64,000 nt of DNA from Streptomyces sp. NBC_01669 (GCF_026339735.1 NZ_JAPEQG010000001.1:3906001-3970000); one strand, 5' to 3'. Numbered from the stretch's first letter, positions 42,818 through 59,310 are shown. The notes: generated by a model not told the origin, from the letters alone. Numbers and translations: made by a program.

Positions 42818-44881
42818 GTGAGGGATCGATTCGGCCTGGGACGGGGCGGTGCCGGGGTGCGACGGCGCAGCGTCGTGGCGGCCGCCGCCGCAGCCGCCCT
42901 GATGGGCGTCGGCGCCTGTTCCGTACCGGCTCCCCGGCGCAGTGACACCATGGCGGATCCGGCACCCGGAATGGTGATCGGCGACGCCCGGCAGTCCCTG
43001 CTGATGCAGATCCTCGCCCACCCGGACGACGACCTGTACTTCATGAATCCGGACACCCAGCAGGCTCTGGACGCCGGGACCCCGGTGGTCTGTGTGTATC
43101 TCACCGCCGGTGAGGCCGTCGGCATCAACCGGATTCCCGGCGCGCCACGGCCCGCCGCCGACAAGGCGGCATACTCCTCCGCCCGGCACCAGGGGCTGCG
43201 CCAGTCGTACGCGATCCAGCTCGGGCTGCCGATGTTCACCGCCTGGCAGAAGTCCGTCATCGCGCCGGCTGACGGGCTCCGGGCCGAGATCAACACCCTG
43301 ACGCACCATGGACGTCGGGTCGAGCTGATCTTCCTCAATACGGCGATGCACACCGGCCGCGGCAGACTGGGCCTGCCCAGCCTCTGGCACGACCGGGAGC
43401 TCGGCCTGCCCACCGTCGTCGCCGAGGGCTCGCCACTGAAGCGGGTGGGCTGGTACACGTACAACAGGATGATCGACGTCCTCGTCGGGCTCCTCGACCA
43501 CTACCGGCCGACCCTCGTCCACACCATGGACCCGGACCCGGACATCCAGCACAGCACCGAGGCCGTCCGCCGCCGGGACAGCGAGCAGCCCGGCCACTCC
43601 GACCACCCCGACCACACCGCGACCGCCTCGTTCACCTGGGCGGCGTTGATCCGGTGGGTGGCCCGCGCCACCGGCGGCGGTGGGCCCGTGCCGCGGTTCG
43701 TCACCACGGCGTACCGCGGCTACTACAACCGGCACTGGCCGAAGAACCTGCCGTACCGCGTGCTGAAGGAGAAGGCGGCGCACCTCGTCCCGTACGGGGG
43801 CGAGGCCGACTGGCGGTGCGGGAACGTGGCGGGCTGCGGGGACTACAACGTGGGCGGCGACAGGCCGCTGACCAACCGCAAGGGCTGGGTCCGCTCCACC
43901 CATTACCGCTACCCGGGCCCCCGCCCCGCCCTCGCCGCCGGAGCGGACGGGCGGCTCACCGCGTACGGAGTCCTCGGACTGCGGGCGGTGCGGTGGCGCG
44001 AGAGCGCACCCGGCAGCGGGGTCTGGGACGATCCCGACGATCTCGGCGGCGGACCGCTGGCACCGGTGCTCGGCGGGGCGACGACGGCGGACGGCAGGCA
44101 GCTGCTGTTCGGGCTGCGCTTCGCGGCGCTCGGTGGACACGGGGCGGCCGACGAGCGGGAGATCGTGCTCCTCGAACAGAGCTCCCCGGACGGCGCCTTC
44201 CGCGCCTGGCGGGGGCTGGGCAACCCGGAGCGGGACGAGGACCGTGGCCGCAGGATCGGCGTCCCGGTGGCGGTGACGGCGTCCGACGGGCGGGTCCATC
44301 TCTTCGTACGGAACGCGGACAAGGGCGTGAGCACGCGGGTGCGGGAACCGTCCGGGCGGTGGAGCGACTGGCGGGACACGGGCGGCGGCGAGGTCCAGGA
44401 CGGACTGAGCGCCGTGGTGGACGGACAGGGCCTGGTCCATGTGTTCGCCGCCGGGCATCACACGGTGCACCACTGGACGCAGGAGACACCCGGAGCCGAA
44501 CTGACCGCCCATCCGCAGATCGACGGGGCGCCGGTGCCGGGCGACGGGGCGGCCGCGCAGGTCGTCGCGGACGGGTCCGTGGAGCTGCTGTACCGGGCGG
44601 CGGCGCGGGCCGCACTGACGGTCGTACGCGCGGGGGCGGCGGAGGAACGCACCGACTTCGACGGGTACGGGCCGGTGACCGTGGCCGGCTCGCCGTTCGG
44701 CCAGGTGCTGCTGGGCCGCAACGAGAAGGGCCAGATCCAGCTCCGTACCGGCGCCGGGCTGTCCGTACGCACGCGGGGAGCGGTGGCGCTCGACGGTCCC
44801 GCGCTGTACGCGGAAGGCGTGGGTCGCCCGGTGGTGGTGGGGCTGGGGCCGGACGCCCGCCCCTGGTTCTGGCGCCCGTGA
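42818..44881 (+). CDS. PIG-L family deacetylase lipoprotein with propeller-like C-terminus
   Basis: A 687-residue exported protein. The signal has arginines R15-R17 before a hydrophobic stretch and Cys34 (VGAC), suggesting a Tat-type lipoprotein. The PIG-L deacetylase domain (about 60-340) has A67-H-P-D-D-D72 and H260-S-D-H-P-D-H266, the zinc-site motifs of enzymes that deacetylate N-acetylglucosaminyl compounds. From about 370 to the end there are repeated segments of the type DGRVHLFVRNADKGVSTR, GLVHVFAAGHHTVHHW and WFWRP, resembling a lectin-like beta-propeller. It may act on cell-wall or extracellular GlcNAc polymers; substrate unproven. GTG start with GGAG upstream. Confidence 0.82.
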   Translation: MRDRFGLGRGGAGVRRRSVVAAAAAAALMGVGACSVPAPRRSDTMADPAPGMVIGDARQSLLMQILAHPDDDLYFMNPDTQQALDAGTPVVCVYLTAGEAVGINRIPGAPRPAADKAAYSSARHQGLRQSYAIQLGLPMFTAWQKSVIAPADGLRAEINTLTHHGRRVELIFLNTAMHTGRGRLGLPSLWHDRELGLPTVVAEGSPLKRVGWYTYNRMIDVLVGLLDHYRPTLVHTMDPDPDIQHSTEAVRRRDSEQPGHSDHPDHTATASFTWAALIRWVARATGGGGPVPRFVTTAYRGYYNRHWPKNLPYRVLKEKAAHLVPYGGEADWRCGNVAGCGDYNVGGDRPLTNRKGWVRSTHYRYPGPRPALAAGADGRLTAYGVLGLRAVRWRESAPGSGVWDDPDDLGGGPLAPVLGGATTADGRQLLFGLRFAALGGHGAADEREIVLLEQSSPDGAFRAWRGLGNPERDEDRGRRIGVPVAVTASDGRVHLFVRNADKGVSTRVREPSGRWSDWRDTGGGEVQDGLSAVVDGQGLVHVFAAGHHTVHHWTQETPGAELTAHPQIDGAPVPGDGAAAQVVADGSVELLYRAAARAALTVVRAGAAEERTDFDGYGPVTVAGSPFGQVLLGRNEKGQIQLRTGAGLSVRTRGAVALDGPALYAEGVGRPVVVGLGPDARPWFWRP

Positions 44882-44900
44882 CGCCGCACCGGGACACGGC

Positions 44901-44944
44901 GAAGGGCCCCGGTCCACCGCTTGCGCGGCGGGCCGGGGCCCTTC
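44901..44944. terminator. Bidirectional terminator between PIG-L gene and tuf
   Basis: A perfect 12-bp stem GAAGGGCCCCGG with CCGGGGCCCTTC (44901-44912, 44933-44944) lies between the two convergent genes. Confidence 0.8.
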
Positions 44945-44986
44945 TTGGTGCTCTGTGCGGAGCTACCAGGTCAGACAGTCAGGTAA

Positions 44987-46180
<1,194 letters not shown>

Positions 46181-46315
46181 TGGGTCCTCCTGTGGAGTGG
46201 TTCTGTACGCCTTGCTTCATCGGCGCCAGGTGATCTTTGCTGGGATGCCGGGGCCGGGGGCATTCACCGCATTGCTTGCGCTCTGCGACGAATGCCCCAC
46301 CAGGCTCCGGTGACA

Positions 46316-46321
46316 AGCCTA
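46316..46321 (-). promoter_or_regulatory. Possible -10 box of a tuf-specific promoter
   Basis: Minus-strand TAGGCT lies in the fusA-tuf gap, 136 nt before the tuf start. The -35 region 17 nt upstream (GTAACT) is poor. A separate tuf promoter would allow extra EF-Tu production, but this is weak evidence. Confidence 0.3.
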
Positions 46322-46340
46322 AAGCGTGAGCTCGGGAGAG

Positions 46341-48470
<2,130 letters not shown>

Positions 48471-48508
48471 AAGGCTCAATCTTCTCTCGGTCTCGATGTG
48501 GGTAGCGA

Positions 48509-48979
48509 CTACCAGCGGTAGTGCGCGAAGGCCTTGTTGGACTCGGCCATCTTGTGGGTGTCCTCGCGCTTCTTGACAGCAGCGCCAAGACCGTTGGAGG
48601 CGTCGAGCAGCTCGTTCATGAGGCGCTCGGTCATCGTCTTCTCGCGGCGGGCGCGGGAGTAACCCACGACCCAGCGCAGCGCGAGGGTGGCGGCGCGACC
48701 GGGCTTGACCTCGATCGGCACCTGGTAGGTGGCGCCACCGACACGGCGGGACTTGACCTCGAGCGAGGGCTTGACGTTCTCAAGCGCGCGCTTCAGCGTG
48801 ATGACCGGGTCGTTGCCGGTCTTCTCGCGGAGGCCTTCCATGGCGCCGTACACGATCCGCTCGGCAGTGGAACGCTTGCCGTTGAGCAGGATCTTGTTGA
48901 TCAGCGAGGTGACAAGAGGAGAACCGTAGACCGGGTCGATGATGACCGGGCGCTTCGGGGCGGGGCCCTTACGAGGCAT
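48509..48979 (-). CDS. rpsG: Ribosomal protein S7 (uS7)
   Basis: A 156-residue primary assembly protein of the 30S head. It starts MPRKGPAPKRPVIIDPVYGS and has PLVTSLINKILLNGKRSTAE, RVGGATYQVPIEVKPGRAAT and the C-terminal AHYRW. It lies 2 nt after rpsL. Confidence 0.99.
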   Translation of the reverse strand: MPRKGPAPKRPVIIDPVYGSPLVTSLINKILLNGKRSTAERIVYGAMEGLREKTGNDPVITLKRALENVKPSLEVKSRRVGGATYQVPIEVKPGRAATLALRWVVGYSRARREKTMTERLMNELLDASNGLGAAVKKREDTHKMAESNKAFAHYRW

Positions 48980-48981
48980 TC

Positions 48982-49353
48982 TTACTTCTCCTTCTTGGCG
49001 CCGTAGCGGCTGCGGGCCTGCTTGCGGTTCTTGACACCCTGGGTGTCAAGGGAGCCGCGGATGATCTTGTAACGAACACCCGGCAGGTCCTTCACACGGC
49101 CACCACGCACGAGCACGATGGAGTGCTCCTGCAGGTTGTGTCCCTCACCCGGGATGTAGGCCGTGACCTCGATACCGGAGGTCAGACGCACACGCGCGAC
49201 CTTACGGAGGGCCGAGTTCGGCTTCTTCGGGGTGGTCGTGAACACACGCGTGCAGACGCCGCGGCGCTGGGGCGAACCCTCAAGCGCGGGCGTCTTGTTC
49301 TTCTCGACCTTGTCCTGCCGGCCCTTCCGGACCAGCTGCTGGATCGTAGGCAC
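48982..49353 (-). CDS. rpsL: Ribosomal protein S12 (uS12)
   Basis: A 123-residue decoding-site protein with a GTG start. The streptomycin-related lysines are wild type: K43 in TTPKKPNSA and K88 in GRVKDLPG. The expected phenotype at these positions is sensitivity. It is the first gene of the str operon with a leader of about 190 nt that has a hairpin motif shared with rpsJ. Confidence 0.99.
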   Translation of the reverse strand: MPTIQQLVRKGRQDKVEKNKTPALEGSPQRRGVCTRVFTTTPKKPNSALRKVARVRLTSGIEVTAYIPGEGHNLQEHSIVLVRGGRVKDLPGVRYKIIRGSLDTQGVKNRKQARSRYGAKKEK

Positions 49354-49402
49354 TACTTCTCCGGTTTCTGTGTGCCGTTCGTGAAACTAACCTGGAACGT
49401 CA

Positions 49403-49427
49403 CCGACCCACGCGGTCGGGTGTGTCG
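49403..49427 (-). promoter_or_regulatory. Conserved leader hairpin motif of the str operon
   Basis: It lies 50 nt upstream of the rpsL start and matches 24 of 25 bases of 37058-37082 in the rpsJ leader. The minus strand begins CGACACACCCGACC and folds CCGACC with GGTCGG. Confidence 0.6.
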
Positions 49428-49547
49428 AATACTGCGGACTCCCGCCCGAGGACAGAAGGGGTACAGATCGCGGTGGCCACTGACGGACTCGCCGTGCGGT
49501 TGAGGACACGCACACGAGCCCAGGCACACCCCAGGCACAAGGTCTGA

Positions 49548-49576
49548 GCGTACCTACCTCACGGACTCCGGTCAAA
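49548..49576 (-). promoter_or_regulatory. Promoter of the str operon (rpsL)
   Basis: TTGACC (49571-49576) and TACGCT (49548-49553) on the minus strand, spacer 17 nt. This gives a leader of about 190 nt that includes the conserved hairpin motif. Confidence 0.7.
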
Positions 49577-49833
49577 ACAAATGCTGTCCGCCGGGACACG
49601 CAGAACAGAGCGTTGCGCCCCGTTCACCACCTGGTGCAAACCAGTCGTTCCCCGCACATGCCCCGGTCACTTTCATCAGCCTCACATACTCACCGGCCGA
49701 CGCGGCGCACCCCATGACGCCCCGGGCCCGCCCTGTGCACACCGTCACACCTCTTGTGCGCCATCTTCCCTCGCGGCAGTGGGCCTCCTGGCGCCAGGCT
49801 GCTGCCGCACGGCGTCCCACCGAGAGGCAGAGC

Positions 49834-50115
49834 ATGACCGCCCCTGTGAGCCGCACGATTCTGCTGCTCGACATCGAGAAGTACAGCAACCGGGACGACT
49901 GGGGGCAGACCCATCTGCCGTCCTGTACGGGCTGCTGCTGCTCCTGCTCGTCCTCCCCTACCTGATGGCCGCCGCGCCGACTCGCGCGCCGACCGGCTCG
50001 CCGCCGCGCTCGGCTTTGCGCCGATGCTCGCCGAGGTGCTGCGCACCATCCACCTGGGTGAGAGCCAGGACGACCCGGCTGCACCACCTGCGGCCCTGTC
50101 TGCAGCCCGGACGCC
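49834..50115 (+). pseudogene. Degenerate gene relic between rpsL and rpoC
   Basis: An ATG at 49834 opens MTAPVSRTILLLDIEKYSNR and DD, which resembles the start of Streptomyces proteins I recall as cyclase-like regulators. After about 23 codons the match is lost; a second frame continues as VLYGLL. A further coding-like piece, DRLAAALGFAPMLAEVLRTI (about 49995-50055), has no start. No single frame spans the stretch. It looks like a decayed and internally deleted gene. The rest of the 845-nt gap 49354-50198 holds the rpsL leader and the rpoC terminator. Confidence 0.4.
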
Positions 50116-50132
50116 GACCCCACGCACGCCGA

Positions 50133-50169
50133 AGGGCGGTCACCCCGTACGCAACGGGGTGACCGCCCT
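50133..50169 (-). terminator. Terminator of rpoBC
   Basis: A perfect 16-bp stem (50133-50148 with 50154-50169) and 5-nt loop ACGCA begin 30 nt after the rpoC stop. Confidence 0.88.
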
Positions 50170-50198
50170 CCAGTCGTTCAGACCTTCGAACGACTCGC

Positions 50199-54098
<3,900 letters not shown>

Positions 54099-54196
54099 TT
54101 GTCGTCAATCCCTCTTTCGGGGTCGAGTCTCAATCAATGGTCTGAACGGGTCCGGGGAGAGCCGGCCGCCCCTGAGCAGGGCGGCCGACCAGCCCG

Positions 54197-57100
54197 TCAG
54201 ACCTCTTCGACGCTGCTCGGCTCGCGCCGGGACAGGTCGATACCGAGCTCCTCCGCCGCGCGGAAGACGTCCTCGTCCGTGTCGCGCATCTCGATGGACA
54301 TGCCGTCCGAGGAGAGCACCTCCACGTTGAGGCAGAGCGACTGCATTTCCTTGATGAGCACCTTGAAGGACTCGGGAATGCCCGGCTCGGGGATGTTCTC
54401 GCCCTTGACGATGGCCTCGTAGACCTTCACGCGGCCGGTCACGTCGTCGGACTTGATCGTCAACAGCTCCTGGAGGGCGTAAGCGGCGCCATATGCCTCC
54501 AGCGCCCACACCTCCATCTCACCGAAGCGCTGTCCACCGAACTGAGCCTTACCACCCAGCGGCTGCTGGGTGATCATGGAGTACGGCCCCGTCGAGCGAG
54601 CGTGCAGCTTGTCGTCGACGAGGTGGTGGAGCTTGAGGATGTACATGTACCCGACCGAAACCGGGTCCGGGAACGGCTCACCGGAGCGGCCGTCGAACAG
54701 CTTGGCCTTGCCCGAGGGCTGGACCAGGCGGTCGCCGTCGCGGTTCGGGATCGTGGCCTCGAAGAGACCGGAGATCTCGTCCTCGCGCGCACCGTCGAAG
54801 ACGGGCGTGGCGACGTTGGTGCCGGGGGCGACCTGGTCGGCGCCGATGGCCTGCAGGCGCTTGGCCCACTCATCACCGAGGCCGGAGACGTCCCAGCCGC
54901 GGCTGGCGAGCCAGCCGAGGTGGATCTCCAGGACCTGTCCCGGGTTCATTCGGGACGGGACACCCAGCGGGTTGAGGATGATGTCGACCGGGGTGCCGTC
55001 CTCCAGGAACGGCATGTCCTCGATCGGGAGGATCTTCGAGATGACGCCCTTGTTGCCGTGACGGCCGGCGAGCTTGTCACCATCGGTGATCTTGCGCTTC
55101 TGCGCGACGTAGACGCGGACCAGCTGGTTCACGCCCGGCGGCAGCTCGTCGCCCTCTTCGCGGTCGAAGACGCGGACGCCGATGACCTTGCCGATCTCAC
55201 CGTGCGGCACCTTCAGCGAGGTGTCGCGCACCTCGCGCGCCTTCTCACCGAAGATCGCACGGAGCAGGCGCTCCTCGGGGGTCAGCTCGGTCTCACCCTT
55301 GGGCGTGACCTTGCCGACGAGGATGTCACCGGCGACGACCTCGGCACCGATACGGATGATGCCGCGCTCGTCGAGGTCGGCGAGGACCTCTTCGGAGACG
55401 TTCGGGATGTCCCGGGTGATCTCCTCCGGGCCGAGCTTGGTGTCACGGGCGTCGACCTCGTGCTCCTCGATGTGGATCGAGGAGAGGACGTCGTCCTGCA
55501 CGAGGCGCTGCGACAGGATGATCGCGTCCTCGTAGTTGTGACCCTCCCACGGCATGAACGCCACGAGCAGGTTCTTGCCGAGCGCCATCTCACCGTTCTC
55601 GGTGGCCGGCCCGTCGGCGAGGACCTGGCCCTCGATGACCCGGTCGCCCTCGGAGACGACGACCTTCTGGTTGACCGAGGTGCCCTGGTTGGAGCGCGAG
55701 AACTTGGCGATGCGGTACGTGGTGTACGTGCCGTCGTCGTTGGTGACGGTGATGTAGTCCGCGGAGACCTCCTGGACGACACCGTCCTTCTCGGCCTTCA
55801 GGACGTCACCGGCGTCGGTGGCGCAGCGGTACTCCATGCCCGTGCCGACGAGCGGAGCCTCCGACTTGATCAGCGGCACCGCCTGACGCATCATGTTCGC
55901 GCCCATGAGGGCACGGTTGGCGTCGTCGTGCTCCAGGAAGGGGATCATCGCGGTGGCGACGGACACCATCTGGCGCGGCGAGACGTCCATGTAGTCGACG
56001 TCGTCGCCCGGGATGTAGTCGACCTCTCCGCCACGACGGCGGACCAGGACGCGGGGCTCGGTGAACCGCATGTCCTCGGAGAGGGTCGCGTTCGCCTGGG
56101 CGATGACGTAACGGTCTTCCTCGTCGGCCGTGATGTAGTCGACCTCGTCGGTGACCTGGCCGTCGACGACCTTGCGGTACGGCGTCTCGATGAAGCCGAA
56201 CGCGTTGACACGTCCGTACGAGGCGAGCGAACCGATCAGACCGATGTTCGGACCTTCAGGGGTCTCGATCGGGCACATGCGTCCGTAGTGGGACGGGTGC
56301 ACGTCACGGACCTCGAAGCCGGCCCGCTCACGGGAGAGACCACCCGGGCCAAGTGCCGACAGACGGCGCTTGTGGGTGAGACCCGACAGCGGGTTGTTCT
56401 GGTCCATGAACTGCGACAGCTGGCTGGTGCCGAAGAACTCCTTGATGGAGGCGACGACCGGCCGGATGTTGATCAGGGTCTGCGGCGTGATCGCCTCGAC
56501 GTCCTGGGTCGTCATGCGCTCACGCACGACGCGCTCCATACGGGCGAGACCCGTACGGACCTGGTTCTGGATGAGCTCGCCGACGTTGCGCAGACGGCGG
56601 TTGCCGAAGTGGTCGATGTCGTCGGTCTCTACGACGATCGTCCGGCCGGACTCGCCGACCGTCTCGGTCTCCCCGGCGTGCAGCTTGACCAGGTACTTGA
56701 TGGTCGCGATGACGTCGTCGGTGGTGAGCACCCCGGCGTCCAGCGGCTCATCGGCGCCGAGCTTCTTGTTCACCTTGTAGCGTCCGACCTTCGCGAGGTC
56801 GTAGCGCTTCGGGTTGAAGTAGAGGTTCTCGAGCAGCGTCTGAGCAGCCTCGCGGGTGGGCGGCTCGCCCGGGCGCAGCTTGCGGTAGATGTCGAGCAGC
56901 GCGTCGTCCTGGCCCTGGGTGTGGTCCTTCTCCAGGGTGGCACGCATGGACTCGTACTCGCCGAACTCCTCGAGGATCTGCTCGGTGGTCCAACCGAGAG
57001 CCTTCAGGAGAACGGTCACGGACTGCTTGCGCTTGCGGTCGATGCGGACACCGACCATGTCGCGCTTGTCGATCTCCATCTCGAGCCAGGCACCCCGGGA

Positions 57101-57682
57101 CGGGATGATCTTGGCGGAGAAGATGTCCTTGTCGGACGTCTTGTCGATGGAGGAGTCGAAGTAGACACCCGGCGAGCGGACGAGCTGCGACACGACGACA
57201 CGCTCGGTGCCGTTGATGACGAAGGTGCCCTTGTTGGTCATGAGCGGGAAGTCGCCCATGAAGACCGTCTGGGACTTGATCTCGCCGGTCTCGTTGTTGG
57301 TGAACTCGGCCGTGACGAAGAGCGGGGCGCCGAACGTGAAGTCGCGCTCCTTGCACTCGTCGATCGAGTTCTTCGGGGGCTCGAAGCGATGGTCGCGGAA
57401 CGTAAGCGACATCGACCCGGAGAAGTCCTCGATCGGTGAAATCTCCTCGAAGATTTCCTCCAGGCCGGACTTGGTGGGGACGTCTTGTCCACTGTCCAGA
57501 GCAGCCTCGACGCGAGCCTTCCAGGCGGCATTGCCGAGGAGCCAGTCAAAGCTCTCGGTCTGCAGCGCGAGGAGGTTCGGAACCTCGAGGGGCTCCTTGA
57601 TCTTTGCAAAAGAGATGCGCAGCGGGGCGGTGCTGGCACCGTTGTTCGTATTCGCGGTCGAGGCGTTGCGCGAGGCGGCCAA
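54197..57682 (-). CDS. rpoB: RNA polymerase beta subunit (TTG start)
   Basis: 1161 residues from TTG at 57682, preceded by AAGGA; the first residues read (M)AASRNASTANTNNGAST, matching the length and start I recall for Streptomyces RpoB. A longer frame to 57862 runs through the leader and promoter and is rejected. The rifampicin region QLSQFMDQNNPLSGLTHKRR is wild type, so no resistance change is seen there. An acidic C-terminus ends REPSSVEEV. Confidence 0.97.
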   Translation of the reverse strand: MAASRNASTANTNNGASTAPLRISFAKIKEPLEVPNLLALQTESFDWLLGNAAWKARVEAALDSGQDVPTKSGLEEIFEEISPIEDFSGSMSLTFRDHRFEPPKNSIDECKERDFTFGAPLFVTAEFTNNETGEIKSQTVFMGDFPLMTNKGTFVINGTERVVVSQLVRSPGVYFDSSIDKTSDKDIFSAKIIPSRGAWLEMEIDKRDMVGVRIDRKRKQSVTVLLKALGWTTEQILEEFGEYESMRATLEKDHTQGQDDALLDIYRKLRPGEPPTREAAQTLLENLYFNPKRYDLAKVGRYKVNKKLGADEPLDAGVLTTDDVIATIKYLVKLHAGETETVGESGRTIVVETDDIDHFGNRRLRNVGELIQNQVRTGLARMERVVRERMTTQDVEAITPQTLINIRPVVASIKEFFGTSQLSQFMDQNNPLSGLTHKRRLSALGPGGLSRERAGFEVRDVHPSHYGRMCPIETPEGPNIGLIGSLASYGRVNAFGFIETPYRKVVDGQVTDEVDYITADEEDRYVIAQANATLSEDMRFTEPRVLVRRRGGEVDYIPGDDVDYMDVSPRQMVSVATAMIPFLEHDDANRALMGANMMRQAVPLIKSEAPLVGTGMEYRCATDAGDVLKAEKDGVVQEVSADYITVTNDDGTYTTYRIAKFSRSNQGTSVNQKVVVSEGDRVIEGQVLADGPATENGEMALGKNLLVAFMPWEGHNYEDAIILSQRLVQDDVLSSIHIEEHEVDARDTKLGPEEITRDIPNVSEEVLADLDERGIIRIGAEVVAGDILVGKVTPKGETELTPEERLLRAIFGEKAREVRDTSLKVPHGEIGKVIGVRVFDREEGDELPPGVNQLVRVYVAQKRKITDGDKLAGRHGNKGVISKILPIEDMPFLEDGTPVDIILNPLGVPSRMNPGQVLEIHLGWLASRGWDVSGLGDEWAKRLQAIGADQVAPGTNVATPVFDGAREDEISGLFEATIPNRDGDRLVQPSGKAKLFDGRSGEPFPDPVSVGYMYILKLHHLVDDKLHARSTGPYSMITQQPLGGKAQFGGQRFGEMEVWALEAYGAAYALQELLTIKSDDVTGRVKVYEAIVKGENIPEPGIPESFKVLIKEMQSLCLNVEVLSSDGMSIEMRDTDEDVFRAAEELGIDLSRREPSSVEEV

Positions 57683-57844
57683 GAGGGGGTCCTTCCGAGG
57701 GCTCGGACTCACTACGCGCGTACCGGTCCCAAGTTGGACACGGAGACAGAAATCCCAGGTCAGGGAGGATCGGCCATCGGTGCTCAAGCGTGGGCATGCC
57801 CCTGGTGACGGGCAGGAGGCAGCTAACAGGCAGCGCAAAGGGTC

Positions 57845-57874
57845 AGTGTAGCCAAACGGCACACTGATGTCCAG
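57845..57874 (-). promoter_or_regulatory. Promoter of rpoBC
   Basis: Minus strand CTGGAC (57869-57874) and TACACT (57845-57850) are 18 nt apart, about 160 nt before the rpoB TTG. The arrangement suits a sigma-HrdB promoter and shows that rpoBC can be made independently of rplJL. Confidence 0.62.
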
Positions 57875-58186
57875 TCCGGGTTCTCAGAGACCCTTGTAGC
57901 TCGCAACAGCTGTTCTCAACACCTATGAATCGCCCTCGCGCGGAACGCGCTCTTCTTTACTGCCCTCTTCGTCACCGATCCATGCCTCGGATTCGGATCG
58001 ATGTGACGACGCGTCCTGAGAATTGCGCGCCGCGTGCGGTTCGTCAAGGCCCCCCTGCCAGGACAGGGCCCCCGAGACCGTCACCCGCCGCATCTCGGCA
58101 TCGGCCGACGGCCCCGAGAGGCGTACGGCGAAGATCACCATACTCGTCAACCACGGAAGAGCAAGGCAACCGTCTCGGGTACGCCG

Positions 58187-58218
58187 AAGGGCGACCACCC
58201 GTACGGGTGGTCGCCCTT
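58187..58218 (-). terminator. Perfect 32-nt palindrome between rplL and rpoB (terminator/attenuator)
   Basis: The 16-bp half AAGGGCGACCACCCGT (58187-58202) is followed directly by its complement (58203-58218). It lies 63 nt after the rplL stop. In many bacteria partial termination here sets the ratio of L7/L12 to RNA polymerase. The rest of the 598-nt gap 57683-58280 holds the rpoB promoter and leader and no gene. Confidence 0.82.
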
Positions 58219-58280
58219 GGCGATGTGACGTCCGTGCCGTGCGGCACGAGCAGTCCAGACGAGTCAGAAGACTCGCAGGG

Positions 58281-58664
58281 TCACTTGACCTCGACCGAGG
58301 CGCCAGCGGCCTTGAGGGACTCGGCAGCCTTCTCGGCGGCCTCCTTCGCGACCTTCTCGAGGACCGGCTTCGGGGTGCCGTCGACGAGGTCCTTGGCCTC
58401 CTTCAGACCCAGGGAGGTCAGCTCGCGCACGACCTTGATGACCTGGATCTTCTTCTCGCCGGCGCCGGTGAGGATGACGTCGAACTCGTCCTGCTCCTCG
58501 ACGGCCTCGGTGGCGGCAGCAGCGCCACCGGCGGCGGCAACGGCGACCGGAGCGGCAGCCTTGACGTCGAACTTCTCCTCGAACGCCTTGACGAACTCGG
58601 AGAGCTCGATGAGGGTCAGGGTCTCGAACTGCTCGAGCAGCTCGTCCTGGGACAGCTTCGCCAT
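58281..58664 (-). CDS. rplL: Ribosomal protein L7/L12 (bL12)
   Basis: A 127-residue stalk protein that recruits translation GTPases. The N-terminal dimer domain starts MAKLSQDELLEQFETLTLIE; an Ala-rich hinge (AAPVAVAAAGGAAAATEAVE) follows. The C-terminal domain has EKKIQVIKVVRELTSLGLKE and KDLVDGTPKPVLE. Present in multiple copies per ribosome, it anchors on L10, whose gene is 85 nt upstream. Confidence 0.99.
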   Translation of the reverse strand: MAKLSQDELLEQFETLTLIELSEFVKAFEEKFDVKAAAPVAVAAAGGAAAATEAVEEQDEFDVILTGAGEKKIQVIKVVRELTSLGLKEAKDLVDGTPKPVLEKVAKEAAEKAAESLKAAGASVEVK

Positions 58665-58749
58665 GATGGCGTCCTTCCACTAAGTCGGCAGGTGCCGGGT
58701 GTATATGAAGGCGGGCGTACGGGCCCGCTGCGAGCCGTGGGGCGGAGTG

Positions 58750-59310
58750 TTACTCCGCCACCTCGGCGTCGGCGGGAGCCGGCGTACCGGCACCGCCCTG
58801 CTCGACCTTGGCGCGAAGGGCGTCCGCAGTGCGGACGAACTCCGACAGCGGGGCCTGGAACGTCGCCGCGGCCTTGGCCATCGACGCCTTGATTCCACCG
58901 GCCACCTTGGCGAGCAGAACCTCGCGGGACTCGAGGTCCGCAAGCTTCTTGATCTCATCGGCGGACAGCGCCTTACCGTCAAGGACACCGCCCTTGATGA
59001 TGAGGTTCGGGTTGTCCTTGGCGAAGTCACGAAGACCCTTCGCCGACTCCACCGGGTCACCGGTGACGAAGGCAACCGCCGTCGGACCTGCGAACAGGTC
59101 GTCCAGCGTGTCGATCCCGGCCTCGTTGGCCGCAATCTTGGTCAGCGTGTTCTTCACCACGGCGTACTGGGCGTTCTCACCGAGCGAACGGCGCAGCTCC
59201 TTGAGCTGTGCCACGGTGAGACCCCGGTACTCGGTCAGCACAGCGGCGTTCGAGCTGCGGAACTGGTCCGCGAGCTCGGCTACCGCGGCAGCCTTGTCGG
59301 GCCTTGCCAT
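58750..59310 (-). CDS. rplJ: Ribosomal protein L10 (uL10)
   Basis: A 186-residue stalk base protein and translational repressor of its operon in other bacteria. ATG at 59310 gives MARPDKAAAVAELADQFRSS; a long upstream frame is leader sequence. It has NAQYAVVKNTLTKIAANEAG and an Ala/Pro-rich tail after the L12-binding helix. Its long leader contains the conserved L10-binding structure. Confidence 0.98.
   Translation of the reverse strand: MARPDKAAAVAELADQFRSSNAAVLTEYRGLTVAQLKELRRSLGENAQYAVVKNTLTKIAANEAGIDTLDDLFAGPTAVAFVTGDPVESAKGLRDFAKDNPNLIIKGGVLDGKALSADEIKKLADLESREVLLAKVAGGIKASMAKAAATFQAPLSEFVRTADALRAKVEQGGAGTPAPADAEVAE

Noticed and set aside
56340..56470. Possible rifampicin-resistance changes in rpoB and streptomycin-resistance changes in rpsL
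   Set aside because: The rifampicin cluster and K43/K88 of S12 all read as wild type.
54602..57439. A 945-codon open frame on the plus strand opposite rpoB
   Set aside because: Antisense shadow of rpoB with the same low-complexity composition and no domain.
58187..58218. Perfect 32-nt palindrome as a transposon end or attachment site
   Set aside because: No transposase, integrase or target duplication is nearby. Position after rplL and similarity in form to the rpoC terminator fit a terminator or attenuator.
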